Of a stretch of 64,000 nt of DNA, positions 8,612-18,900 are shown piece after piece. The stretch lies in assembly GCF_006542765.1 (NCBI RefSeq), contig NZ_SKCD01000005.1, forward strand, positions 121,493 through 185,492, in the 5' to 3' direction. The notes beneath the pieces were generated by a model. It ran no database searches, had not been told where the DNA came from, and worked only from the letters and a program-made list of their open reading frames with translations. Each line of letters opens with the position of its first letter. The first letter of the stretch is position 1. The DNA is from Paenibacillus luteus (lineage in GTDB: Bacteria > Bacillota > Bacilli > Paenibacillales > Paenibacillaceae). Position numbers and translations under genes: made by a program.

Positions 8612-9186
8612 TTGCACCGCACCGCTAGGAGTACTCTTATAGATGGAATTTCTCCCGCTAAACTAGCGGTATCCGCTTCTCAAATGAAATATCTGAAATT
8701 TTTCAGCTAAATTAATTGGGGTCGAATTTTTAAACAAATAGCTTATATCTAATGAAGAATTGTTTACATAATCAAACCGCCGAGAAGGCAAACTTTTCAT
8801 AAATGTGGCTTTGTTAGCTAGCGGAGTTCACTCGATCTAAACATTGCAGCAAGACAGTCACCAGCCTCCTTTGGGGAATCTTCACGCCTTAAATCACCGC
8901 AGAAAGCCCCGTCCATACTAGATAGACGAGGCTTCTTACATCTTTAAAAATACTTATATCTTTTAGCCGCAACCCGAGCATGAAAGCTGGGTCTCTCACA
9001 GAGAAAGTGTAAAACGATATACTATAGTAATTTGAATCTCTGATTATTTTAAAGTAGTTGGACTTGATGTTTACGTTTTAGTTACTGCACGAGAGAATCA
9101 TTCTTTAGGATCGCTCTTGACGCCGCCAGTTGATTGGATTCCAAATGATAGGATAGGCTAGGAATTCCGACTAAAATAGGACAAAC
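8612..9186. other. 575-bp gene-free interval
   Basis: No frame with a credible ribosome site was found on either strand. The only structure seen is one hairpin at 8904-8934. The interval separates the AraC gene from the convergent end of the glycan operon. Confidence 0.6.
8904..8934. terminator. Hairpin between the convergent AraC and GH38 genes
   Basis: AAGCCCCGTC at 8904-8913 pairs with GACGAGGCTT at 8925-8934 (one G-U pair) around an 11-base loop. Read leftward it is followed by TTTCT, so it could end the long glycan operon, but it lies about 250 bases past that operon's last stop and has a weak U tract. Confidence 0.45.
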
Positions 9187-11904
9187 TTAAGAGTTTTGCT
9201 GCTGGGGCAGCTGGTAGGTAACAATCTTCTTCGCCGCTACTACAGCATTGAGCTGTCCGATTTCCGCTTTCAGCGTTTCCTGCCATTCCTCAAGCAGATT
9301 CGTTCTTTTCACCTCGCCGTCCAGCCCATCTCCCGAGACGGTTACAGGCGAATCCGCTTCCTCTACATTATAGACGCGCAGCAGCGCTCCCTTCCCATCT
9401 GTCGACCACTTCAGCGCCGATACCATGACTTCGCCATCGACCTTTAGGTAGCTTCCGCTTGCAGGCAGCTTAGGTCGGTTGGCATTCGGGTTGATTTCCA
9501 TAAAAACCCCTTTATGCATCGTATCCTGTACCCATGCCCTTCCTTTGTTCCAGCGCGCCTCATCTAGCGCCAGAAGCTTACACTCCACCCCTTGATGAAA
9601 TAGCTCTGCTTCCTGATACAGACGGGTCGGCGTAACTGAATCCAGCGAGAACGGTCGAATAGCGAGCTTTACTTCCGAACTGCCCAGACACTGCCCCTTA
9701 GGCTGCAAATCCTCTTCCATCCGGGCTGCTTCCCTTAAATTAATCGTTTCTACGCCTCTTAGCATCGTGATCCCTGCCGTGCAGCCCGAATCTATCATTT
9801 CATATTCATGAAGCCCCTTGGCAAATATAGCGCAGCCTGCGGCTCCATGGATAGGAGCCAACCATTTCCAGAAGGGCTGGGAATTGGCATCACGCTGATA
9901 GCTGCTGCCCGCATCCCACTGGCGCCGAATAACATCAAATTGACCGCCTGCCAGCACATCATCGGCAGCACCAATACCTGGGAACAGCAATCGTATTCGA
10001 TGATCCTTAACCCGGTTTTCCAGCTCAACGTTCATCTGAATCTGCCGAGAACCCCGATCCAGCCGGAGCGTCACACGGAAATCGCAAGGAATGCTCTGAG
10101 AAGAACGCCTAATTTGTGCGGCATCAAGGCTCTCAGGCAGCTCCCAAGTAAACTCGTAAACGCATTGCTCATACAGATCATTTCTCGTCCATTCCACAAA
10201 AGATACCGCATCGTTCCAGATCGCTGGGATATCGCCCTCCACGTTCTTGAAGACATACAAGTCTCCGCCGTCTCCCGTATCCTGAATACCTCCCTGATCG
10301 TGATAAGTAAGACTTGAGAGCTTATCATGTAGATGGAAAGCTCCGTTGGGTAAGAGCTCCGCCCTTAAATATTCATTATCCAGCACAGGTAGCGACGGCT
10401 GCGTCGATAATAAATCGGACCGTTCCTGAATAACGGCCCCCGCTCGGCCTGGACGTACCCGGTAAGCAGCATAACCAAGCGCAGGCGCAATAGGCTGCCA
10501 TTCAATATCCACGCGTTTCACTCGAAGCACGCCTGGCAGATTAATCGGGCTGATGACCTGCTTACGCACGATTTGCTCCGACAGGATTCGGTAAGGTATC
10601 GCGCGTCCCTCTTCGTCTTCGATCGCAAAAACCGTTACCTGATCCTCTTCCAAGAAATACACCGCTGTCTGCTGAACGGCTCCCGAAGGCAGCTGTGAAG
10701 TATTGAAGACCACCAGCTTCTGATCCTGAAGATCATAGTCATCGGCCTGTATCTGCCTAGCTAGAATGGTCTTCTTGCGCTCGATGATTTCGCCTGCCAA
10801 TTCCTCCAAGCGCTTAAATCGATCCATCATATGGTCATGCACGCTGTCCTGGCTGCAGCCGCAAATGCTGTCATGGGGATGATTTTCCATGTACAGCTGC
10901 CAATAATAATCAATCGTGTCCGCTTCATAAGGATCCAACTGCAATTGCTGGGAAAATACCGACAACGGCTCGATCCATTTTTCCACGAGGTCATGGCAAT
11001 GAACATTCGCTTGCTTCAAATAAATTCTACTCGATAAGGTGCCCGCCAAAATACTGTATTCAAAGGCTTCCCGCAGCTCGCCCCGGATGGTCTCCAGAAT
11101 GCCCTCCTGCTGCTCCTGCATGTAGGATTGCACGCCCTTCACATAACTAGGCAGTGTACTGTGAACCACTTCGATTTCTTCGCCTGCGATATCCCGAAGA
11201 CTCGCTAGCACATCTGGCAAATCATACTGGGCCTCCAGGTGATCGACGCCGTTCATCATCGCATAATGCCCGGAAGGGTTTACCGCTTCTTCCCGCTCCT
11301 TCATACCAGTGAATACGCTGGCGATCGCTTCCTTCTCCGAAGGCAGCCGCTGAGCGCTGTTATACCAGAAATACAGCAGCATGCCATCCACCTCCGAGCC
11401 GTCCGGAGCCTGCCAGCGGAAAAACGGCAATGGATGCTCCGCAAGGTCGTAGCCGCGTCCGAACACGCAGTTATCCAGTCCCACCTCCCGGAATAGCTGC
11501 GGCATTTGGCTGATCAGGCCGAAGTGGTCGGGTAAATATCCCACCTTCATCTCGCTGCCGAGCTGCCGGGACTGGGCTATACCTTTCATCAGATTTCTAA
11601 CCGTTGATTCCCCGCTTGTAAGAAACAAGTCGTTTTGCTGATACCAAGGACCCACCAATATCCGTCCCTGCCGTATATAACCCTCGAGGCGTTCCCGATG
11701 CCCCGGACGCAAAGCGTAATAATCCTCCAGCACAATCGTCTGGCCATCCAGATGAAAATAATGAAATTCAGGCTCGCGGTCCAGCAGGTCCAGCAGCTTG
11801 TCGATCAATTGGACCAATCTGTAGCGAAACCGTTCAAACGGCAAATACCATTCCCGGTCCCAATGAGTATGTGAGATAAAATGATAGATTTTTTTCGGTG
11901 CCAT
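9187..11904 (-). CDS. Glycoside hydrolase family 38 alpha-mannosidase (first of two)
   Basis: A 905-residue zinc-dependent retaining alpha-mannosidase of the GH38 family, probably cytoplasmic because no signal peptide is present. Metal ligands H14 and D16 are in SHTHWDREWY, the nucleophile is D126 in GYLPDHFGLISQMPQL, and NHPHDSICGCSQDSVHDHM carries a further zinc histidine. The beta-sandwich C-terminal half is complete (LDNEYLRAELLPNGAFHLHD onward). Length and motifs resemble bacterial mannosylglycerate hydrolase (MngB)-like enzymes. It is the last gene of a leftward operon that also encodes an ABC importer, so it likely trims imported mannosides. The ATG has AGGGGGAGGC upstream. The paralogue at 11998 is only moderately similar, so the two probably cut different linkages or substrates. 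Confidence 0.93.
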   Translation of the reverse strand: MAPKKIYHFISHTHWDREWYLPFERFRYRLVQLIDKLLDLLDREPEFHYFHLDGQTIVLEDYYALRPGHRERLEGYIRQGRILVGPWYQQNDLFLTSGESTVRNLMKGIAQSRQLGSEMKVGYLPDHFGLISQMPQLFREVGLDNCVFGRGYDLAEHPLPFFRWQAPDGSEVDGMLLYFWYNSAQRLPSEKEAIASVFTGMKEREEAVNPSGHYAMMNGVDHLEAQYDLPDVLASLRDIAGEEIEVVHSTLPSYVKGVQSYMQEQQEGILETIRGELREAFEYSILAGTLSSRIYLKQANVHCHDLVEKWIEPLSVFSQQLQLDPYEADTIDYYWQLYMENHPHDSICGCSQDSVHDHMMDRFKRLEELAGEIIERKKTILARQIQADDYDLQDQKLVVFNTSQLPSGAVQQTAVYFLEEDQVTVFAIEDEEGRAIPYRILSEQIVRKQVISPINLPGVLRVKRVDIEWQPIAPALGYAAYRVRPGRAGAVIQERSDLLSTQPSLPVLDNEYLRAELLPNGAFHLHDKLSSLTYHDQGGIQDTGDGGDLYVFKNVEGDIPAIWNDAVSFVEWTRNDLYEQCVYEFTWELPESLDAAQIRRSSQSIPCDFRVTLRLDRGSRQIQMNVELENRVKDHRIRLLFPGIGAADDVLAGGQFDVIRRQWDAGSSYQRDANSQPFWKWLAPIHGAAGCAIFAKGLHEYEMIDSGCTAGITMLRGVETINLREAARMEEDLQPKGQCLGSSEVKLAIRPFSLDSVTPTRLYQEAELFHQGVECKLLALDEARWNKGRAWVQDTMHKGVFMEINPNANRPKLPASGSYLKVDGEVMVSALKWSTDGKGALLRVYNVEEADSPVTVSGDGLDGEVKRTNLLEEWQETLKAEIGQLNAVVAAKKIVTYQLPQQQNS

Positions 11905-11997
11905 GATAGGCCTCCCCCTACAAAAGCCTTTCTACTAAAAAAGGCAAAAATCTTGATAATGTTTCTACCCCTTGCCTTCCTTGCCGCACAAGATTGC

Positions 11998-14760
11998 CTA
12001 TCCGTTATCGAAGACAAGGCGCAAGGTTATGATCTGCTTAGGTCCTGCCGATAGCTTAACGGCATTCCCATTGAACGTTAGTGACTCCTGATGAGCCTCG
12101 TCCAGATTCACTAGCGCTGCCGAGGTCAGCGGACTTGCAATGGTTAGGACGGCTTCCTGCTGATCGGACCCGCTGTTAAATAAACGGACGATATACCCGT
12201 TCCCATCAGACGCCAGCTTAAAAGCACTGATGATCATCCCGTCCCCCGTCAGGGAAAGATAGGATTTGCGCAAGGGAAGATCTGCTGCCCTGCTGTGCGG
12301 AGTTTCCTTATAAAGCTTGCCGGATTTGCGATGTGCGGTCTGCAGTCCGGTCACAAACTGCTGATGTTCTCTCCACAACCGGGCCTCGACAGGCTGTTCC
12401 GTTCCGAAGATGCCGAGAGCATACTCGAACACAAGCGGTCCCAGCAATTGCCCGCCGTCACTGCCGTCGGTCATCACTTCCTTATAGGTGCTGCGGTACA
12501 AGGTTAAAGCAATCGTCCGCTCGGCATGATCTCGTACTACCGCTTCATGCAAGCCTTTGGTGTACACCGCTATGCCTTTTTCCTGATCATGGAGGGCAAC
12601 GATGCCATTGTGCGGCACAACCTCAAAGGGCTTGCGCAAATAATGGGACTGGTCGGCAACGCTGATTGGTCTTCTTACCAGATCAAACGGCGTGCTGGTG
12701 TAATAATGCTCTGCGGCAAGGCCAGTCGGGAACAACAGCTTCAGGCGGTGATCCCGTGCCGTGTTCACGATTTCGGTACGGAAATAAAGCACGGGATCAT
12801 CTTTTTTCAAAGTGATATAGGTAATCACCGGTACGTCCACAAACTCCTCGCTGCGCGAGGTTTCCTGCTTATTAATGCTTCGGGGCAGCTGAAGCGTCAG
12901 CTGGATCCGAATGGTAGCCTGATAAGGCCCATCGTGCTCGGCAGCAACCGCCGCCGCAAGGCCTGTTGAACGGAACTTCGCGTTGCCTACCGGCGCTATA
13001 TGGCTCCAGCCATCGCCAATGTCTGCTTCATCCTCAATAAGCAGCAGACCTCTGTAGGTGTGTCCGGATTGCAAATCCGTCACATCAATCGTGCCGCTGG
13101 CTCCGACAGTCACCTCGACGCGGCCATTGTTCCAACGGTTCTCCCCCGCCTGGAGCGATCCGGGAAAACGAACCGGTCCGATAAGCTTAGGAGCGCTATA
13201 GGCTAGCGGAGCGTGATTCTCAATCGTATATTTCTCCAGAGTAAAGGTCGAGTAGCCCATAGCTGGCAACTCAACAGGCAGCGCAATTCTTAGCTTGTCG
13301 ACGATATCCGCACGGGGCAGCTTGCGGTAAGGCCTGATTCTGTTTACGCTGTTCGTACGCGCGCCAAGCAATTGATAAGGAACTTCCCGATGCTCGTGAT
13401 CGAAGATGCGGAAGGAGGCTCCCTCCAGCGCGCGCATGGCCACGGCGGCATCCTCTCCCGCCGGGAGCGGAAGCTCTACAGTCACTATGCCGTTCACCGC
13501 AAACTGCGAACCATTGAACACGGTAAAAGCTTGATTGCCGTTTAAGTCCGCAGCTCGCAAATGATCGACGATGAAAAGGGCCTGTTCCTTAATCATCTGT
13601 TCGCTGATGAGGCGGGATTGGTCAAAACGGTACATCATATCCCGGTGAACCTGGTCAATCGAGCAGCCGCAAATGGAATCATGCGGATGGTTCTGAAGCA
13701 GATGCTCCCATGCTTTGTCGATGAATGCCTTCGGATAGGCGCGCCCTTCCAGCGAAGCCATGACACCTAGCGGCTCTGCCCATTTCTCTAGCAGGTTCTC
13801 GCAGTGCTGATTATGCTGCTTGAGATGAATACGCGAAGATAAGGTATTCTCGGGTACCCAATTATTGACCCCGTTTAAGGCAAGAGCTTTTTGCTCGCCC
13901 TTGTACACCCGCAGGTCCCCGAGCTTCCCGCGCAGCTCCGCCAGATACAGCTCCAAGCTGGAGTGAACCAGCTCCACATTAATTTCCTCTGCTTCATTAA
14001 TTGTCTTGAGCAGCCATGTCAGCTGTGGTTCAATCTCCATATGATCCACGCCGTCCATGCCGATGCCAATCGTTGTCGTGCTGCGCTTGTTCTTGTATGC
14101 AATCCACTCCTGAACGCGTCTGATCAGCTCTTCCCGGTTCCCCGCATAATCATCGTCTCGATCAAAAAAAGGCCAGCGCACGCTAAAATAAAAGTCGCTG
14201 TACGAGCGGTCCTCATCCAGCTTGAGACCCAGAACGCGGCTGCCATCGGCGCCTTCCCACCAGATTTCAGAAGGATCAGCGTCGCCTTCGAAGCCTCTGA
14301 ACAAGACGGCATTATCGATGCCGAAGCCCTGCAAAATCTGCGGCATTTGGCTGTTGTGCCCGAAGATGTCTACGATAAAGCCTGACTTCATCGGCTCCGT
14401 GCCCCACTCCCGCGATTGTGCCATCCCCTTCTGAAGATTCCGAATCAACGATTCCCCGCTGACCAGAAATTCATCCGGCATCACGTACCAAGGACCAATG
14501 GCGATCCGACCGCTGCGGATCAACGCTTCCAGCCGACCGCGATTCTCCGGACGAATCTCCAAATAATCATCCAGTACAATGGTTTGACCATCCATCGTGT
14601 AGTATTTGTACTCCGGATCGTTCTCCATATGGTCCAGCAGCTCGTCAATCATATAAACTAGCCGCGCTCTAAAGCCTTGAAAATCCTGGTACCATTCCCG
14701 GTCCCAGTGGGTTTGGGAGACCACGTGAATTTTTTCGATTCCTCTGCCTTTCTTGCTCAT
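11998..14760 (-). CDS. Glycoside hydrolase family 38 alpha-mannosidase (second of two)
   Basis: A 920-residue GH38 enzyme without a signal peptide. Zinc ligands H18 and D20 lie in SQTHWDREWY, the nucleophile is D131 in GFIVDIFGHNSQMPQ, and NHPHDSICGCSIDQVHRDM carries a further metal histidine. The ATG at 14760 was chosen because AGGAGAG precedes it by nine bases; an upstream GTG would place that site inside the coding region. It lies 93 bases upstream of the other GH38 gene and 69 bases downstream of a Gfo/Idh/MocA gene, all in one transcription direction. The VDIFGHNS context differs from LPDHFGLIS in its neighbour, suggesting a different aglycone preference. Alpha-mannosidase activity is inferred from the family. 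Confidence 0.93.
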   Translation of the reverse strand: MSKKGRGIEKIHVVSQTHWDREWYQDFQGFRARLVYMIDELLDHMENDPEYKYYTMDGQTIVLDDYLEIRPENRGRLEALIRSGRIAIGPWYVMPDEFLVSGESLIRNLQKGMAQSREWGTEPMKSGFIVDIFGHNSQMPQILQGFGIDNAVLFRGFEGDADPSEIWWEGADGSRVLGLKLDEDRSYSDFYFSVRWPFFDRDDDYAGNREELIRRVQEWIAYKNKRSTTTIGIGMDGVDHMEIEPQLTWLLKTINEAEEINVELVHSSLELYLAELRGKLGDLRVYKGEQKALALNGVNNWVPENTLSSRIHLKQHNQHCENLLEKWAEPLGVMASLEGRAYPKAFIDKAWEHLLQNHPHDSICGCSIDQVHRDMMYRFDQSRLISEQMIKEQALFIVDHLRAADLNGNQAFTVFNGSQFAVNGIVTVELPLPAGEDAAVAMRALEGASFRIFDHEHREVPYQLLGARTNSVNRIRPYRKLPRADIVDKLRIALPVELPAMGYSTFTLEKYTIENHAPLAYSAPKLIGPVRFPGSLQAGENRWNNGRVEVTVGASGTIDVTDLQSGHTYRGLLLIEDEADIGDGWSHIAPVGNAKFRSTGLAAAVAAEHDGPYQATIRIQLTLQLPRSINKQETSRSEEFVDVPVITYITLKKDDPVLYFRTEIVNTARDHRLKLLFPTGLAAEHYYTSTPFDLVRRPISVADQSHYLRKPFEVVPHNGIVALHDQEKGIAVYTKGLHEAVVRDHAERTIALTLYRSTYKEVMTDGSDGGQLLGPLVFEYALGIFGTEQPVEARLWREHQQFVTGLQTAHRKSGKLYKETPHSRAADLPLRKSYLSLTGDGMIISAFKLASDGNGYIVRLFNSGSDQQEAVLTIASPLTSAALVNLDEAHQESLTFNGNAVKLSAGPKQIITLRLVFDNG

Positions 14761-14829
14761 ATAGCCATTCTCTCCTGTCACTTAATGAAAAGCAGCACTT
14801 CAGGTAAGAACCTGAAGGCTGCTGTATCG

Positions 14830-15891
14830 TTATGAAAAATAGATTTCTATTCCATGCTCTGCTGATTCATAGATGCCGCATAAAATCTTCATCATTTCCA
14901 CGCCGTCCTGCACCGGGCTTAGAGGACTGCTGCCCAACAAGCAGCAGTCGATAAAATGATCAATTTCATTTTGAAAAGCGCGGTCAGCATCAAAGCTCGG
15001 ATGATCCGTCTGAGGCTGTACGACCACCATCGTATTCGATTTCTCCGAAATCAGCGCAATCTCCGGTTCAATTTCCATGCCGCCCTTATCGCCATACAAA
15101 CGGATTGAAGTTTCATCCTTCCGCGCATGCAGAGTAAAGCTGACATCTACCATTAGCGAAGCTCCGTTATCGAAGCGGATCAGCGCATTGGCCATATCCT
15201 CTACCGTATTGTGTTCCGGATTATAATCGGCAGATTTGTAGAAGGAAAGATTTTGCACATGAGAGCGTTGGCCTAGTTTCCGGTAAGTATTGCCGCTGAT
15301 GGATTTCACTTTAGGACGTCCCATCAGAAACCAGCACAAGTCAATGATATGCACGCCTAAATCGATTAACGGTCCTCCGCCTGAACGTTCCTTATCGGCA
15401 AACCACCCCCCAGGGTTGCCCAGTCGGCGCAAGCAGGAAGCCTTGGCGTAATAAATCGTTCCAAGCTCCCCTTCCTCTGTCCACTGCCTAACCATTTGCG
15501 CGTTGGGATCATACCTTCGCACATAACCAATTTGCAGTTGTTTTCCGCTTCTTCTTACGGCTTCCTCTACCTGAAGCGCTTCTTCTACGGTCATGCACAG
15601 CGGTTTTTCCACCAGTACATGCTTGCCGGCATCCAAAGCCCGGATCGCAAACTCCGCATGAGTGTTATTCCACGTACAGATGCTGATGGCATCAATATCC
15701 GGATTAGCGATCATCTGGACAAAATCCGTATAAATCTGCCCAATCTGATAAAGGTCCGCTTGCGACTTTGCCCTTTCCTCATTGAGGTCGCAGATCGCGT
15801 AAAGCTTCGTCTGTTTATTGTTGTGGTAAGCCCTCAAATGAAAATTGGAAATGGAGCCGCTGCCCACAATGCCCACTTTGATTTTGTTCAT
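14830..15891 (-). CDS. Gfo/Idh/MocA family NAD(P)-dependent oxidoreductase (first)
   Basis: A 353-residue oxidoreductase with a Rossmann domain (KVGIVGSGSISNFHLRAY) and the EKP motif VLVEKPLCMT, K96 being the usual catalytic lysine, followed by the alpha/beta substrate domain (GGPLIDLGVHIIDLCWFLMG with the conserved Asp and His). Family members oxidise or reduce sugars, inositols and other polyols; some act as NAD-dependent glycosidases through 3-keto intermediates. Its place between a GH38 gene and the GxGYxYP gene suggests it acts on a monosaccharide or glycoside released in this pathway. The second member at 19777 is divergent from it, so the two are unlikely to be redundant. The exact substrate is unknown. 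Confidence 0.9.
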   Translation of the reverse strand: MNKIKVGIVGSGSISNFHLRAYHNNKQTKLYAICDLNEERAKSQADLYQIGQIYTDFVQMIANPDIDAISICTWNNTHAEFAIRALDAGKHVLVEKPLCMTVEEALQVEEAVRRSGKQLQIGYVRRYDPNAQMVRQWTEEGELGTIYYAKASCLRRLGNPGGWFADKERSGGGPLIDLGVHIIDLCWFLMGRPKVKSISGNTYRKLGQRSHVQNLSFYKSADYNPEHNTVEDMANALIRFDNGASLMVDVSFTLHARKDETSIRLYGDKGGMEIEPEIALISEKSNTMVVVQPQTDHPSFDADRAFQNEIDHFIDCCLLGSSPLSPVQDGVEMMKILCGIYESAEHGIEIYFS

Positions 15892-15929
15892 CTTGTTCTA
15901 ATCCACCTTTGTCACCTATATTTACGGTT

Positions 15930-18900
15930 CTAGTTGGTCCGCACGACGCGGATCGCATTCACTGCCGCCGCATCGCTCAAAGCGGAGAAATCAATTTCTA
16001 ACACGCCATCGCTCACGGCAATTTTAGTGAATTCATAACGGCGCGCTTTGTCGTGGCCGAGAGTTGTTTTAAACATATCGTAGCCAGACAACGCATTTTT
16101 CCCTTCAATATCGACATTAAACACCCGCGTCCCACTGGAAGTAAATACAATTTCCGCAAAATCTAGACTTACCTGATAAGTACCGTTTGGCACATTGAAT
16201 TTATAACTGAACGGATTGCCTCCGCTGCCATAACGCTGCGACTGATAAAGCGCAGGATCGCTCGACCCGGTTATGGTGTCTGCCGTGCTTGATGCAGCTG
16301 ACGTTGAGGTTGTATAACCCCATGTGTTCGCACCGGAATAAGGCTGATCCGCCGCCCATACTTGACCAAGAGAATCCGTATAGCTTGCTGCTGCACCTAC
16401 GTTTACTCTTTGCTCATACGGACTTACGACTGTTATCGTCCACGATTTAGTAGGTCCGAATACCGTTACGCCATCCTGAATCATGCTCGCACTGAAGGTA
16501 TAGGTTCCGGGAGTAGACGGAGCTTGGATACTGAACACAAAGCTCCTGCGCTGATTAGCTGCAATCGTTTCGTAACCTGGGATGAAAGTCCGTTGGTTAA
16601 CCGTGCTCAAGCTATAGCCCCCATGGCTAAAATCGCTCCACACAAACTGATTGGTCAAACCGGCTGATAAGCGGTAGAGGCTGCTCTCCGTCCAGTTATT
16701 CGCGCCTGCATTCTGCACATCAACGCTGATCTCAGCTTTGGTCCCCGCTGCCATCACCGTTGGAACATCCCAGTCCGTAAATTTGGCATCCCTTGGGCCT
16801 GCTACATGAATGGTGAATGACTTCAATACGCCGAAGCTTCCGGTTCCATCATCCATTTGCATAGAGAGCGTGTACGCACCCGGAGTTGTCGGCGCTTGAA
16901 TAAAGAAGGAGAACGTCTTCGACTGCTCTGTCTTAATTAGTTCATTCTGGTTCATATAAACCTTCTGGTTCGCTACGCCGCTGCTAACCCCTCCGTAAGG
17001 GAAAGCTGCCCAAGTCAACTGATTGGTGCTGGAGCTTTTCAGCGTGTAGTTGGCTGCCCGCGTCCAATCGGCGGTTCCTGTATTTTTGAACGTAATCGCA
17101 ACCGGTATTTGCTCGCCCGGTGCGGCATATTCAGGAATATCATCATTGAAGCTGACCGCGTTCTTGGCCAAGGCTCCGCTCGGAGAAACCCGTATGTCAT
17201 ACAGCCCCTTATCGCCAAACAAGGCTACTCCATCCTGAATCATTGAAACGCCTAATGTATAAACGCCACGTGTTCGCGGCGCAGCGATGGTGAAGGTAAA
17301 GGTTTTGCTCGCGCCCGGTGCGATGGAATCGGTTCCACTGAGGAATACGCGCTGGTTGCCTGCATTTGTGCTGATCCCGCCGCTTGCAAATCCGCTCCAG
17401 ATGACATCATTCTTGCCGGAGACTGCCGCCAGCCTAAAGTTGTCGGCAGCCGTCCAGATTGCTGTGCCTATATTTTTGACAGTAACCGATACGGTAGAGG
17501 TCTGTTCCTCCGTCATCGCAGAAGGCACGCTTACCGCTGTAATTTGCGCAGCTTTGGCTGGTGCGGCTATGACCTGAATCGTCTTCTTCTGCATATCGCC
17601 CAGCAAGCCGGCGCCATCGCGGATCATCGACGAACCGAATAGATAGCTGCCCGCAGATGCTGGCGCTTGTACTTGGAATGTAAAGGTCTTGGCCCCCTGC
17701 GGCTGAATGCTGTCACCTGAAGCAAGGAATGCACGCTGATTGCCGGCGGAGAGCGAGTAACCGCTATCCGTGAAATCCGTCCATGTCAGCGTATTGTCAG
17801 TCGTTGCCGCAAGCCGGAACGAGCTGGCCGCCGTCCATGTCGCACTTCCTACATTCCGAACAGTGACCGATACCGGGTATTTTTGCCCTACGATCATCGT
17901 ATCCGGCACTTGGGTGTCCAAAATGATAGCATCGTCCGCCAAGCTGCCCTTGACCTTCTGACGGATCAGGGAGGCATACGTATAAGGATCAACCGCTTCG
18001 TAACGGTATTCGGGATGCTCGGCAGCAATTTTCTTCATGACCTGATTGATAAATTCGATGGAAGTGAATGCCGGCTTAATGTATAGAAAATTAGGTGCGG
18101 AGCCCGGGCTTGCCAGAGCTGCCGTTACGTTATAAATATGGTTTGCCTGCCCCTGCACATCACCATTGGCAATGGGAACGTTGTCGCCCATCACAACCAT
18201 ATTCGTGCTGCGGACATCAGGCTTAGGTGCATTCAGATTCGGATTGTAGAACAGAGCCAGATCATTGGAGAACCAGCGATAGGTTTGCTCAGTAGCAGCC
18301 GTGACCAGACCGGCATTGCCGTTCAGGATGAAACCCGACATGGTGTAACCTGTGTTGCGGAACAGCTCTTGGTTCCATTTTAACCAGACCGGCTTATCCT
18401 TGATGTAGTCAGGATTCGCATATCCCGCTCCAGAAGCGCCTGCAACCAGATAATCGTTCGACGTTGCCGTATCATACAAATACTGCATAATATCCGGTGC
18501 ATTGCGCGTGATCGGAGCAATGTTCCAAGCGATCGGCAGCTTGCCCCGGGCAGGGTCCGAATTCCAGACATAAGGAAATTGATAATGGACCGTGGACGCA
18601 TCATGGTCGCCCATTCCCCACAATATATACGTTTTATTCTCCAGCACGGGACGGCTGCCCGCCTGAACCGCTGGTTTGAGATTCGTCGCTGCGGGTCCCC
18701 ACCAATGGACAGACATATTGGAATCGCCCATCGTGTCGATAATGCTGGCAAGCGCGGCATTGTATTTGGAGAAATATTCTACCACTTTCCACTCGCCTTC
18801 AAATTCCGTATGACTGCCCTTGCCCCCATACGTTGAATATTTGTCCCACCATGGAAAGAAGCCATAGACCTCGATCATATTATCTTTGCCATGGATGTCA